Source: Deltaproteobacteria bacterium (GTDB lineage Bacteria; Myxococcota_A; Polyangia; Polyangiales; Ga0077539). From it: 64,000 nt of DNA. Of this stretch, positions 33,453-41,108 are shown in pieces; position 1 is the stretch's first letter, and every line of letters starts with the position of its first letter. Where the stretch lies: the NCBI GenBank assembly GCA_016218725.1, contig JACRDB010000097.1:1-64000 (forward strand), given 5' to 3'. The notes under the pieces were generated by a model that saw only the letters and a list, made by a program, of their open reading frames with translations, did no database searches and was not told the origin of the DNA. The position numbers and the translations under genes are program-made.

Positions 33453-34073
33453 ATGAACCCCATCGCCCTCACCCACGCCAGCAAGCGACTGTCCTGGCTC
33501 CTGCGCCACGGCGCCGGCGAGACCGGCCTCCCCATGGACCCCGCCGGGTGGGTCCCCGTCGAGGCCGTCCTGCGCGCGCTCAACATCCCCGAGAGCTCCC
33601 TCGACCAGGTCGTACGGGAGAACAACAAGGGACGCCTCGAGCTGCGCGAGGGCCGCGTCCGCGCTTGCCAGGGCCACTCCACCGAGGCCATGCCCGTCAC
33701 CCGCGAGGCCCTCGAAGCCTCCTGGACCGAGGAGCCCCGCACGGACCTCTGCTGGCACGGCACCAGCCTCGCCCACCTCGACGCCATCGACCGCGAAGGG
33801 CTCACCTCCCAGGCCCGCACCCACGTCCACCTCGCGGAGGAGACCGACTCCAAGGTCGGCAAGCGCGCCGGGGTGGACGTGCTCCTCGCCATCGACCCCG
33901 AGCGCCTCCGGGCCCGGGGCCTCAAGCTCTACCGCAGCCCCAACGGCGTCCTCCTGGTGCGCGCCGTCCCGAGGGACTGCATCGTCGCCGCGCGCGCCGT
34001 CTCCCGCAACGCCCGCGCCCGCGAGGCCGAAGTGACCACCCGCTTCGGAAGTGACCCTCAGGGCCAGCGGTAG
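33453..34073 (+). CDS. kptA: RNA 2'-phosphotransferase (Tpt1/KptA)
   Basis: 206-aa enzyme of the Tpt1/KptA family, which removes an RNA 2'-phosphate using NAD+ and releases ADP-ribose 1'',2''-cyclic phosphate. Signature blocks in order: 'KRLSWLLRHGA' (residues 10-20, RNA-binding Arg-His), 'GWVPVEAVLRALN', 'RACQGHS', 'LCWHGTS' (H of the NAD pocket), 'THVHLAEE', 'DVLLAIDP' and a final 'SPNGVLLVRAVP'. All the classic Arg-His-Arg-Arg catalytic positions appear to be present. ATG 33453 follows GGAGG at about 9 nt. In yeast it acts in tRNA splicing; the bacterial substrate is not established. No RNA ligase gene is adjacent. Confidence 0.93.
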   Translation: MNPIALTHASKRLSWLLRHGAGETGLPMDPAGWVPVEAVLRALNIPESSLDQVVRENNKGRLELREGRVRACQGHSTEAMPVTREALEASWTEEPRTDLCWHGTSLAHLDAIDREGLTSQARTHVHLAEETDSKVGKRAGVDVLLAIDPERLRARGLKLYRSPNGVLLVRAVPRDCIVAARAVSRNARAREAEVTTRFGSDPQGQR

Positions 34074-34918
34074 AAGCCCTCGCCGGTCTTCTTCCCGAGC
34101 TTGCCCGCCCGCACCATCTGCCGCAACAGCGCCGGCGGCCGGAACTGCTCGCCCAGCTCCCGGTGCAGGTGCTCCAAGATAGACAGCCGCACGTCCAACC
34201 CCACGAGGTCCGTCAACCGCAACGGCCCCATCGGGTGCCGGTACCCAAGCTCCATCGCCCGATCAATGTCCTCCGCCGAGGCCACCCCGCTCTCCAACAT
34301 CCGGATGGCCTCCGCCCCGAGGAGCACCCCCAGACGGCTGGTCGCAAAGCCAGGGTAGTCCCGCACTTCAATGCTGGTCTTGCCCAGGAAGTGCGCAAAG
34401 GTACGGGCGCGTAGGGTCGTGTGGTCCGTTGTGCGTATCCCACGCACGATCTCCAGGAGCTCCATCACCGGCACGGGGTTGAAGAAATGCAGCCCCACCA
34501 GGCGCGACGGATCCCGGAGGGCGCCCGCGAGCTCCGTCACCGAGAGGGAGGAGGTGTTGCTGCCCAGGAGGCACCCCTCGGGGGCCGCGAGGTCCACGGC
34601 CTGAAAGACCTTTCGCTTCAGGTCCATGCTCTCCGGGACGGCCTCGACCACGGCGTCGGCGCCCTCTACGGCGGCCTCCAGGGAGGTCACCGTCACCAGG
34701 CGCTCGAGGGCCTCTTCCCGGGCCTGGGCGGAGAGCTTCGCCTTGGCCACGAGGCGGGCGAGGCCCGCCTCCACGGCGCTCCGGGCCCGCGCCAGGGCCT
34801 CCGGCGAGACGTCCTGGAGGGCGACCCTGGCGCCGCTGGAGGCGCACACCTGCGCGATTCCCTGCCCCATGGTCCCGGCGCCCAGCACCGCGACCCGGCC
34901 AAATGAGACTTCACCCAT
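34058..34918 (-). CDS. 3-hydroxyacyl-CoA (3-hydroxybutyryl-CoA) dehydrogenase
   Basis: 286-aa NAD(P)-dependent dehydrogenase of fatty-acid or butyrate metabolism. N-terminal Rossmann motif 'VAVLGAGTMGQGIAQV' (about residues 9-24), 'EAVPESMDLKRKVF', catalytic 'GSNTSSLSVTEL' and 'GLHFFNPVPVMELLEIV' with the active His, and C-terminal 'GYRHPMGPLRLTDLVGLD'. Length equals the stand-alone Hbd/PaaH type. ATG 34918 is preferred over an in-frame GTG at 34939 because it sits right before the Rossmann strand. Its 3' end overlaps kptA (convergent) by 16 bp. Confidence 0.92.
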   Translation of the reverse strand: MGEVSFGRVAVLGAGTMGQGIAQVCASSGARVALQDVSPEALARARSAVEAGLARLVAKAKLSAQAREEALERLVTVTSLEAAVEGADAVVEAVPESMDLKRKVFQAVDLAAPEGCLLGSNTSSLSVTELAGALRDPSRLVGLHFFNPVPVMELLEIVRGIRTTDHTTLRARTFAHFLGKTSIEVRDYPGFATSRLGVLLGAEAIRMLESGVASAEDIDRAMELGYRHPMGPLRLTDLVGLDVRLSILEHLHRELGEQFRPPALLRQMVRAGKLGKKTGEGFYRWP

Positions 34919-34989
34919 AGGGGCGCGTAGGTACCACACCCTTGGGTGTTGTCACCGGGCCTCAGGGATGGAACCATGCACCTCAAGTG

Positions 34990-35991
34990 ATGAGCGGCAC
35001 GAAGGAGAGCTCCGGCGCACCGCCCCCGACGGACGGGGCCTTCGAGGAGGACGTGACCGATGTCTTCGCCCGGTGGTCCAACGCGCCGGTGCGCTTCCGG
35101 GTGACCAACGCCCCGGAGCCCGTGGCCACGGAGTTCGAGAACGTCCACGCGGCCCTGCGCCCCGCGCTCATCGTCAAGGACGCAAAGCCCGAGCAGCTCC
35201 TGGCGGACCCCGACGTGGAGGGCGCCCTGGTGGTCGTGCACCTCCGCGCCGAGCGCAGCGCCTCGGGGAACCTCCTCACGCTGGACCCCAGGGCCAGCCC
35301 CATCAACCTCGGGCGCGACGCGGCCAACCATTTCGTGCTCACGTCGTCCACCGTGAGCCGTCGCCACGCCCAGATCCTGCGCCGCCCGGACGGCTGGTGG
35401 CTCCTGGACCAGCAGAGCACCAACGGCTCCCGCATCGGAAACGCCCGCGTCCGTGAGCAGCGCCTCGCCGACGAGGACCGCGTCCAGCTCGGTGACGTGG
35501 TCTTGAAGTGCCTCCTCGGCGAGGGCCTCGCGCGCCGCCAGGAGGCCCTGGCCCTGCACTTCGGCACCCACGACGGGATGACGGACCTCGCCAACCGCCA
35601 GGGGCTCCTGGAGGCCCTGACCCGCGTGGGGAGCGCCTCCGGCGCGGCCCTCCTCGCCCTGGACCTGGTGGGCCTCGGGGAGCTCAACCGCCGCCACGGA
35701 GACGTCGCCGGCGACGACGTGGTGTACGGCGTCGCGGAGCTCGTCCGCGCCCTCGCCCCGGAGGGCTCCGTGGCCGGGCGCCTGGACGGCGGCACCTTCG
35801 CCCTGGTGCTCCCGGCCACGGACGTCCCCACCGCGCGCTCCCTGGGCGAGACCCTCTGCCAGAAGGTCGCCGCCACGGTGTTCCTCCCGGAGTCCTGGCG
35901 GATCCGCGCCACCCTCCGCGCCCGCGCCGCCCCCGTGGACGACGCCCCCGCCGCCGTGCTCGATCGAGGCCTGGTCTCCCTACGGCTGTGA
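34990..35991 (+). CDS. FHA domain protein with degenerate GGDEF domain
   Basis: 333 aa. N-terminal about 80 residues unassigned. An FHA domain follows (about residues 80-175): 'INLGRDAANHFVL', 'STVSRRHAQILR', 'QSTNGSRIGNARV'. These are the phosphothreonine-binding Arg, Ser-Arg-His and Asn-Gly motifs, so it should bind phosphorylated partners, fitting a kinase-rich genome. A GGDEF-fold domain follows ('HDGMTDLANRQGLLEAL', 'ALDLVGLGELNRRHGDVAGDDVV'), but the signature is 'RLDGGTF' instead of GGDEF, so cyclic-di-GMP synthesis is unlikely. Start ATG 34990 is uncertain, with no clear ribosome site. Confidence 0.85.
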   Translation: MSGTKESSGAPPPTDGAFEEDVTDVFARWSNAPVRFRVTNAPEPVATEFENVHAALRPALIVKDAKPEQLLADPDVEGALVVVHLRAERSASGNLLTLDPRASPINLGRDAANHFVLTSSTVSRRHAQILRRPDGWWLLDQQSTNGSRIGNARVREQRLADEDRVQLGDVVLKCLLGEGLARRQEALALHFGTHDGMTDLANRQGLLEALTRVGSASGAALLALDLVGLGELNRRHGDVAGDDVVYGVAELVRALAPEGSVAGRLDGGTFALVLPATDVPTARSLGETLCQKVAATVFLPESWRIRATLRARAAPVDDAPAAVLDRGLVSLRL

Positions 35992-37335
35992 ACCCTGGCG
36001 CCGCAGGGCCCTCGCCGCGTGGGCGATGGGACCCGCGATCTTCTCAGCGCACGCCAGCGCCTCGCGCCGCGTGGGCCAGTCCCCGAGGGAGGCCCTCAGG
36101 AGCTGCAGGTTGCCCTCCAGCCTCGGCCTCTCTCCGGGGACCTCGTCGGGCTCGGCGTGGGTCCCCAGGGCCTTGAGCGCCTGGTCGCACGCCTCCAGCG
36201 CCCTCGGAGGGCCCCCGAGGCACGCCGGGAGCGCCCTCCAGAGCGTCGCGAGCACCCAGCCGGTGCGGGCCCGGAGCACGGGAGGGTCGTCGGGGCTCGG
36301 GGCGCTCGCGAAGAGGTCCCCGAGGGCCGAGAGCGCCAGGGGCACTCTTCCGTCATCCACCTGCGCCGACGCCAGGAAGCCCGCGGAGGCCCGCAAGGCC
36401 CGGGCGAGCCCCCAGCCGGGGGCCCTCTCCAGGGCCTCGGTGAAGTGCCCCAGAGCCTCCCCGTGGCGCCTCGTGTCCAGCGCCCACACCCCCTGGCCAA
36501 AGGCCACCCAGCTCCAGCCTCCGCCCGCGAGCGCCAGGCTCTCGGCCCCGAGGGCCTTCGCCGAGGACACCCCGAAGAGCGCCCGGAGGCGCTGCCACGA
36601 CGAGAGCCTCTCGGTCTGGAGGTAGCGCTCGGCCTCCCTCCGGCCATCGGCTCCCAGCGGGAGGTAGCTCGCCAGGGCCGCACCCCCCCAGAGCCCCGGG
36701 AGCGCCCCCACCAGGGCCTCCAGCGCTCGGCGGGCCTGGGCCTCGCGCCACGCCTCGGCGGCCCGGGACACCTTCGCCCGCTGCGCCAGGAACGCGTCGG
36801 GGCCTTCTGTCCGGAGCACCCCGAGCAGCGCCCGGCAGAGCGCCTCCGGCGTGTCCCCGGCGCCCTCCAGGCGCCGTCGGAGGCCCTCCAGGGCCTCCAG
36901 GGTGTCCCCGTCGGAGCTCCCCCGGAGCGCCCCAAGGGCCGCGAGGACCGCGGGATCGTTCACCATCGAACCATCGAGCCCGACCCGCGCCAGGCACTCC
37001 GTCCAGAACCTTTTATCTTCGATGGATACGCCACCATCAAGGTTCTCGATGGTGCCCAACAATCGGGTAAGAAATACAAGATCGTTCGGGCCCACACCAT
37101 CACCCAGGAGGCGCAGGGCCCGGGCCGCCTGGGCCAGGGACAGGCCCTCGCGGCGCAGGGCCTTCACGGCCCCCAGGCGCTTGAGGTGCGCCGGGCCATA
37201 CCAGCTCACGGTGGCGCTCTCGCGCTCCGGGGGCGGGACCAGACCCTCCTGGACATAAAGGACAATGGCGTCCCGGGTGAGGCCCGTGGCGCGCTCCACG
37301 GCGCCGATGCGGTAGCGCTCCGGGGGCTTCTTCAT
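35980..37335 (-). CDS. MerR-family regulator with long helical C-terminal domain
   Basis: 451 aa, far longer than a typical MerR (about 120-280). Residues about 6-75 form the winged helix: 'RYRIGAVERATGLTRDAIVLYVQEGLVPP...', 'YGPAHLKRLGAVKALRREGLSLAQAARAL'. The rest is Ala/Leu/Arg-rich and helical, with TPR-like stretches ('GEALGHFTEALERAPGWGLARALRASAGFL'). An unusually AT-rich patch at about 37005-37090 encodes the junction after the DNA-binding domain. ATG 37335 overlaps the lnt stop (ATGA). It is probably a transcription factor with a protein or ligand-sensing tail; no metal-binding Cys set is seen. Confidence 0.8.
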   Translation of the reverse strand: MKKPPERYRIGAVERATGLTRDAIVLYVQEGLVPPPERESATVSWYGPAHLKRLGAVKALRREGLSLAQAARALRLLGDGVGPNDLVFLTRLLGTIENLDGGVSIEDKRFWTECLARVGLDGSMVNDPAVLAALGALRGSSDGDTLEALEGLRRRLEGAGDTPEALCRALLGVLRTEGPDAFLAQRAKVSRAAEAWREAQARRALEALVGALPGLWGGAALASYLPLGADGRREAERYLQTERLSSWQRLRALFGVSSAKALGAESLALAGGGWSWVAFGQGVWALDTRRHGEALGHFTEALERAPGWGLARALRASAGFLASAQVDDGRVPLALSALGDLFASAPSPDDPPVLRARTGWVLATLWRALPACLGGPPRALEACDQALKALGTHAEPDEVPGERPRLEGNLQLLRASLGDWPTRREALACAEKIAGPIAHAARALRRQGSQP

Positions 37336-38891
37336 CGGGCCCGGAGCCTCCGGCGGAGCCTCTCGGCCAGGGCCCCCGCCAGGACCAGGGCGCTCGCCCA
37401 GGGGCCCCACAGCACCACCCCGGGCGCGACGGGGGAGAGCCCCAGGCCCACCCTCGGGGACACCCGGAGCACCCATGGGTGCGTCGGGAAGCTCCGGCGC
37501 TCGACCTCTCCGAGGGCGTTGACGTGGGCGCTCGGGCCGGTGTTTACCGCGCGCACCAGGTCCCTCCGCGCCTCGATGGCCCTCCAGCGGGCCTGCACCA
37601 GGTGCTGCCTCCCGGCGGCGTTGCGCCAGGAGAGGAACCAGACCCCGTCCGGGGGGGGCTCGCCGGGGCCGCCGGGGCCGTCGAACCACGCGGAGTTGGT
37701 GATGTTCACCAGCAGGTCCGCCCGGGCCACCTCGGCCCCGCTCCGGGGGACCGTGTCTTCAAAGCAGTTGAGAATGCCCACGGTGAGCCCCCGCACCGGG
37801 AGGAGCTCCGGGCGGTCCCCGGCGGTCATGCCGAGGGCCCTGGAGAACGCGTCGCGCACCCAGGGGATCCCGCCCAGGAGGGGGATGCGCTCCCCGAAGG
37901 GGATGAGCTCGCGCTTGGCCACGGGCTCCGCGAGGGCCCCGTCGGGGCTGCGCACGAAGGCCGCGTTGCGGAGCCAGCCGTCGGCCCCTAGCGCCGCCGC
38001 GCCGAAGACCAGCCACGGGGCGCCCGGGCCCTGGAGGGCGGCGGGGTACTCCTGGCCGTCGCGCCCCGCGCGGAAAGCCAGGGGGTAGGGGTAGGCGCCT
38101 TCATGCCACACCACCAGGTCCGTTGGAGCCTTCCGAGCGTCTTCGGTGAGCTGCTGGAGGTGCCGTAGAATAGGCACCCGCATGGAGTCTTCCCAGCGCA
38201 GCGTGGCGGGCACCGAGGGCTGCACCAGGGCCACGCTCCAGCGGGCGGAGCGCGCCATCGCGCGGCGCACGGCCCGCTCGCGGACGAACCCGTAGGCCAC
38301 CAGGGCCAGCGCTACGCACGCCGCAGCGGAGCACCCTCGGGTCCAGCGGCGCTCCCGCGCGCCGAGGGCGAAGGCCCCGGCGCACCCGAGGAGCACCGCC
38401 CCCAGGCCGTTGACCCCGAGGACGTCCCCGCTCTGGGCGAGGTATGGGGCGTCCACCAGGGTGAGCGCCAGGGGGTAGGGGAAGAGTTGAGGGCCGAAGC
38501 GCTCGGCCGCCCAGAGCGAGGCCCCGAGGGCGACGGGCGTCGGGAGCACCTTGCGGGTGAGGGACGCGAGGAGCCCCGCGAGGGCCAGGCCCAGGCCCAT
38601 GAACAGCGCCGCCAGGAGCCACAGGAGCACCCCGAGGGCCTTCGGGAGGTTGGTGAAGCGAGGCACCAGGTCCAGGAGCCAGAGGCCCACCATGCCCGAG
38701 GCCACGGAGCCCGTGAGCCACCCTCGGAGGAAGCCCTCGCGGGGACGCTCGTGAGGGAGCACGGCGCCGAGGATGACAAGCGCGCCGAAGGTGAGCCACC
38801 AGAGCCCCAGCGGGGGGAGCGAGCAGGCTAGCAAGAGCCCCGCCAGCGCCGCGAGGCCCCGCGCGCGCCACGGTCCCGAGGGGGCGCGCAC
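37332..38891 (-). CDS. lnt: Apolipoprotein N-acyltransferase
   Basis: 519-aa inner-membrane enzyme that adds the third acyl chain to lipoproteins. Several transmembrane helices fill the first about 210 residues. The nitrilase-like periplasmic domain has the catalytic Glu in 'VVWHEGAYPYP', Lys in 'VAKRELIPFGERIP', and Cys in 'GILNCFEDTV'. A C-terminal helix follows. Length matches the family. Start is GTG 38891, 9 bp after the lipid-kinase stop. It belongs to the Fe-S oxidoreductase/lipid kinase/lnt/merR unit. The many lipoproteins in this window are its presumed substrates. Confidence 0.92.
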   Translation of the reverse strand: MRAPSGPWRARGLAALAGLLLACSLPPLGLWWLTFGALVILGAVLPHERPREGFLRGWLTGSVASGMVGLWLLDLVPRFTNLPKALGVLLWLLAALFMGLGLALAGLLASLTRKVLPTPVALGASLWAAERFGPQLFPYPLALTLVDAPYLAQSGDVLGVNGLGAVLLGCAGAFALGARERRWTRGCSAAACVALALVAYGFVRERAVRRAMARSARWSVALVQPSVPATLRWEDSMRVPILRHLQQLTEDARKAPTDLVVWHEGAYPYPLAFRAGRDGQEYPAALQGPGAPWLVFGAAALGADGWLRNAAFVRSPDGALAEPVAKRELIPFGERIPLLGGIPWVRDAFSRALGMTAGDRPELLPVRGLTVGILNCFEDTVPRSGAEVARADLLVNITNSAWFDGPGGPGEPPPDGVWFLSWRNAAGRQHLVQARWRAIEARRDLVRAVNTGPSAHVNALGEVERRSFPTHPWVLRVSPRVGLGLSPVAPGVVLWGPWASALVLAGALAERLRRRLRAR

Positions 38892-38900
38892 GCTCGCGCC

Positions 38901-39860
38901 CTACGCGGCCCCGAGGAGCTTCACGGCCCCGGGAAGGAGCGTGAACGTCCCCGGGACGCGCCCCGGGGTCTCGCCGTCCACGTCGAGGAGCACCGAGGGG
39001 TGCCGGGTGTGAACCTCGACCACCCGGCCTCGCCCGTGGGTGACGCCTCGCTCGCCGAGGTGGCGACCCTGGTAGAGCTTGCCCGAGAGCAGGGTCTGCT
39101 GCCCGAAGGTGAGGTCCCCGAGGACCACCACATCGAACATCCCGTCGTCGGGGGCGGCGTCCGGGGCGATGAGCATGCCCCCGCCGAAGCTCCGCCCGTT
39201 GCACACGGCCACGGTGAGAATGGGCCCTTCGTACAGTGTCTCGCCGTCCACCAGGACCTTGACGGGCTGGTGCCTCCAGCCCAGCGTGGCCCGCAGCGAC
39301 GCCACGAAGTACGCGGCCTTGCCGCCGAGCCAGGTCGGCCCCTCGGCCACGAGGCGGTCCACCCTGCCGCTGATCCCGAAGCTGGCGATGTTCACGAAGA
39401 AGCGCACCGCGGGCGCGTCGTCGTTGCCCGTGAACTGGAGCTTCCCGAGGTCAAAGGGCCTCGGGCTGGCCCGGGAGAGGTACCGCCCCACGGCCGCCGG
39501 GTCCGAGGGCATGCGCAGGGTGCGCGCGGCCAGGTCCCCGCCGGTCCCCGCGGGGATCAGCGCGAACGCCGTCCCGTCCGACGGGAGGAGGGAGCCGTCC
39601 TCGTTGCGCAGGCCGTTGAGCACGTCGTGAAAGGTGCCATCCCCGCCCATGGAGGCGATGACCGGGGCGCGGGCCTCCACCAGCGAGCGCACCAGCGGAG
39701 CCACCTGCGAGCGCCCCCCGAGGCGGTGCACGTTCACCGTGAAGCCCGCCCGTTCGAGCTCCCGGGTCATGGCCCCGAGGAGCCTCCCGGCCCGGCCCCC
39801 GCCGGCCGAGGGGTTCACCAGCAGCTCCAGGGCGCGCTGAGGGTCGCTCACGGCGGTCAC
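38901..39860 (-). CDS. Diacylglycerol kinase-family lipid kinase
   Basis: 319-aa DagK/YegS-type kinase. 'LLVNPSAGGGRAG' near the N-terminus, the nucleotide signature 'ASMGGDGTFHDVLNGL' (about residues 69-84), 'ALIPAGTGGDLAARTL', 'FFVNIASFGISGRVD' and 'IAPDAAPDDGMFDVVVL' are all family hallmarks. It phosphorylates a lipid such as diacylglycerol; exact substrate not predictable. GTG 39860 overlaps the stop of the Fe-S gene (GTGA), indicating coupling. lnt follows after 9 bp, making a small envelope-lipid cluster. Confidence 0.9.
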   Translation of the reverse strand: MTAVSDPQRALELLVNPSAGGGRAGRLLGAMTRELERAGFTVNVHRLGGRSQVAPLVRSLVEARAPVIASMGGDGTFHDVLNGLRNEDGSLLPSDGTAFALIPAGTGGDLAARTLRMPSDPAAVGRYLSRASPRPFDLGKLQFTGNDDAPAVRFFVNIASFGISGRVDRLVAEGPTWLGGKAAYFVASLRATLGWRHQPVKVLVDGETLYEGPILTVAVCNGRSFGGGMLIAPDAAPDDGMFDVVVLGDLTFGQQTLLSGKLYQGRHLGERGVTHGRGRVVEVHTRHPSVLLDVDGETPGRVPGTFTLLPGAVKLLGAA

Positions 39861-40954
39861 CGTACACCCCGGGCGATCCAGTGGGAGAGGTCCTCGGCCC
39901 GGACCCCCGCCTGGCGGAGCCTCTGGCGGCTCGACGCGCAGGCGGTCACCACCACCCTGCCGGGGCCGTGACGGAAGATCACGGCCTCCGCCAGGGAGCG
40001 CCCGAGGGCGTCCGCGGTGGCGCCACGGGTCACCGGCAGGAGCGCCCCTCCGCCGGAACAGTTCGCCCTCGAACGATTCTCATCCAGCTCGTCTGGGGCG
40101 CTTCCGGTGAGGTGTTCCAGCACCGATCGTGGGGCATCGAACAATCCCAGCCCGCGGCCGAGCTTGCATGCGTCGTGGTACACGGGCACCTCGGGGTCCG
40201 ACCGGCGAGACAGGCGGGAGCGCTCCCGCAGGGCGAGCTCGGAGACGTGCTCCACCAGGGGGAGGGCGACCCCGACCCTGGGGTAGAGCACCTTGAGGGC
40301 GTAGGCGCAGCCGGGGTCCCCGACCACCACCCGGACCCGGCCCTGGACTCGCTGGGCAAAGCGCTCGGCCTGGCGGGCGAAGCCCTGGCGGTCTCCGGCG
40401 TCCCAAAGGGGTGCGCCGCAGCAGACGTCGGCCACGACCCTGGCGCCGACTGCGAGGCGGCGGATGCCCTGGGAGACCTCCTCGGCGTGGTCGGTCTCGC
40501 GCACCACGGAGGTGCAGCCGGGCACCCAGGCGGTGGCGGCGTCGGCGTCCCCGGGCCCCAGGCGCCGGGCGCAGGCCTCGAGGCGCTCGGCGCGTCGGGG
40601 GAGGTCTTCCAGGAAGGCGGTGACCTCGGGGGGCGCGTACCCTGCCGCGAGGGCCTCGGCGCGGCCGAGGGAGAGGGTGTCCGCGACGGGGTTGTCCAGG
40701 AGGCACAGCTCCCGGCAGTGGAGGCAGCCCGTGCAGGCCCAGGCCCGCTGGGCGCGGGGGGCGATCTCCGAGGCGCCGCCCAGCCACTCCCCGAGGGCGC
40801 GCATCTTGCCCCAGGGGGTGACGGACTCACGGCCCTCGACGGTGGACACCGGGCAGGCGGGGCGGCAGAGCTTGGGGCAGTAACCGCACAGCTCCGTGTG
40901 GGCCCGCGAGGCGCCGAGGAGCGGCAGGCGATGGGCGTTGTCTGGGGCGCTCAC
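39857..40954 (-). CDS. (Fe-S)-binding oxidoreductase with CCG domains
   Basis: 365 aa. N-terminal iron-sulfur cluster motifs 'CGYCPKLCRPACPV' (about residues 23-36) and 'CTGCLHCRELC' (about 74-84) suggest two [4Fe-4S] clusters. Two CCG-type segments follow: 'VADVCCGAPLWDAGDRQGF' and 'ANCSGGGALLPVT', like the heterodisulfide-reductase, GlpC and LutA proteins. It likely passes electrons from a dehydrogenase, but no partner subunit is adjacent, and I cannot name the substrate. Start is GTG 40954 with no clear ribosome site. First gene of the unit leading to lnt. Confidence 0.85.
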   Translation of the reverse strand: MSAPDNAHRLPLLGASRAHTELCGYCPKLCRPACPVSTVEGRESVTPWGKMRALGEWLGGASEIAPRAQRAWACTGCLHCRELCLLDNPVADTLSLGRAEALAAGYAPPEVTAFLEDLPRRAERLEACARRLGPGDADAATAWVPGCTSVVRETDHAEEVSQGIRRLAVGARVVADVCCGAPLWDAGDRQGFARQAERFAQRVQGRVRVVVGDPGCAYALKVLYPRVGVALPLVEHVSELALRERSRLSRRSDPEVPVYHDACKLGRGLGLFDAPRSVLEHLTGSAPDELDENRSRANCSGGGALLPVTRGATADALGRSLAEAVIFRHGPGRVVVTACASSRQRLRQAGVRAEDLSHWIARGVR

Positions 40955-41108
40955 GGTGACACCGACCCAGAGGGCCTACCACGGATTGCCCCGGGCGGGG
41001 CTATGCATGGCCTCCCCTCGGCGTTACAAGCGCGGGAGAGTGACGGCCATCGTGGGGGTGGGGTATCCTCCCGGTGGAGGACTCTGGACGTACTGAAGGG
41101 CTCGCAAG

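Noticed and set aside
7425..41100. Classic -35 hexamers for the start-proximal boxes
   Set aside because: Sequences 16-18 bp upstream of the boxes gave no shared TTGACA-like hexamer by eye. I report only the -10-like elements.
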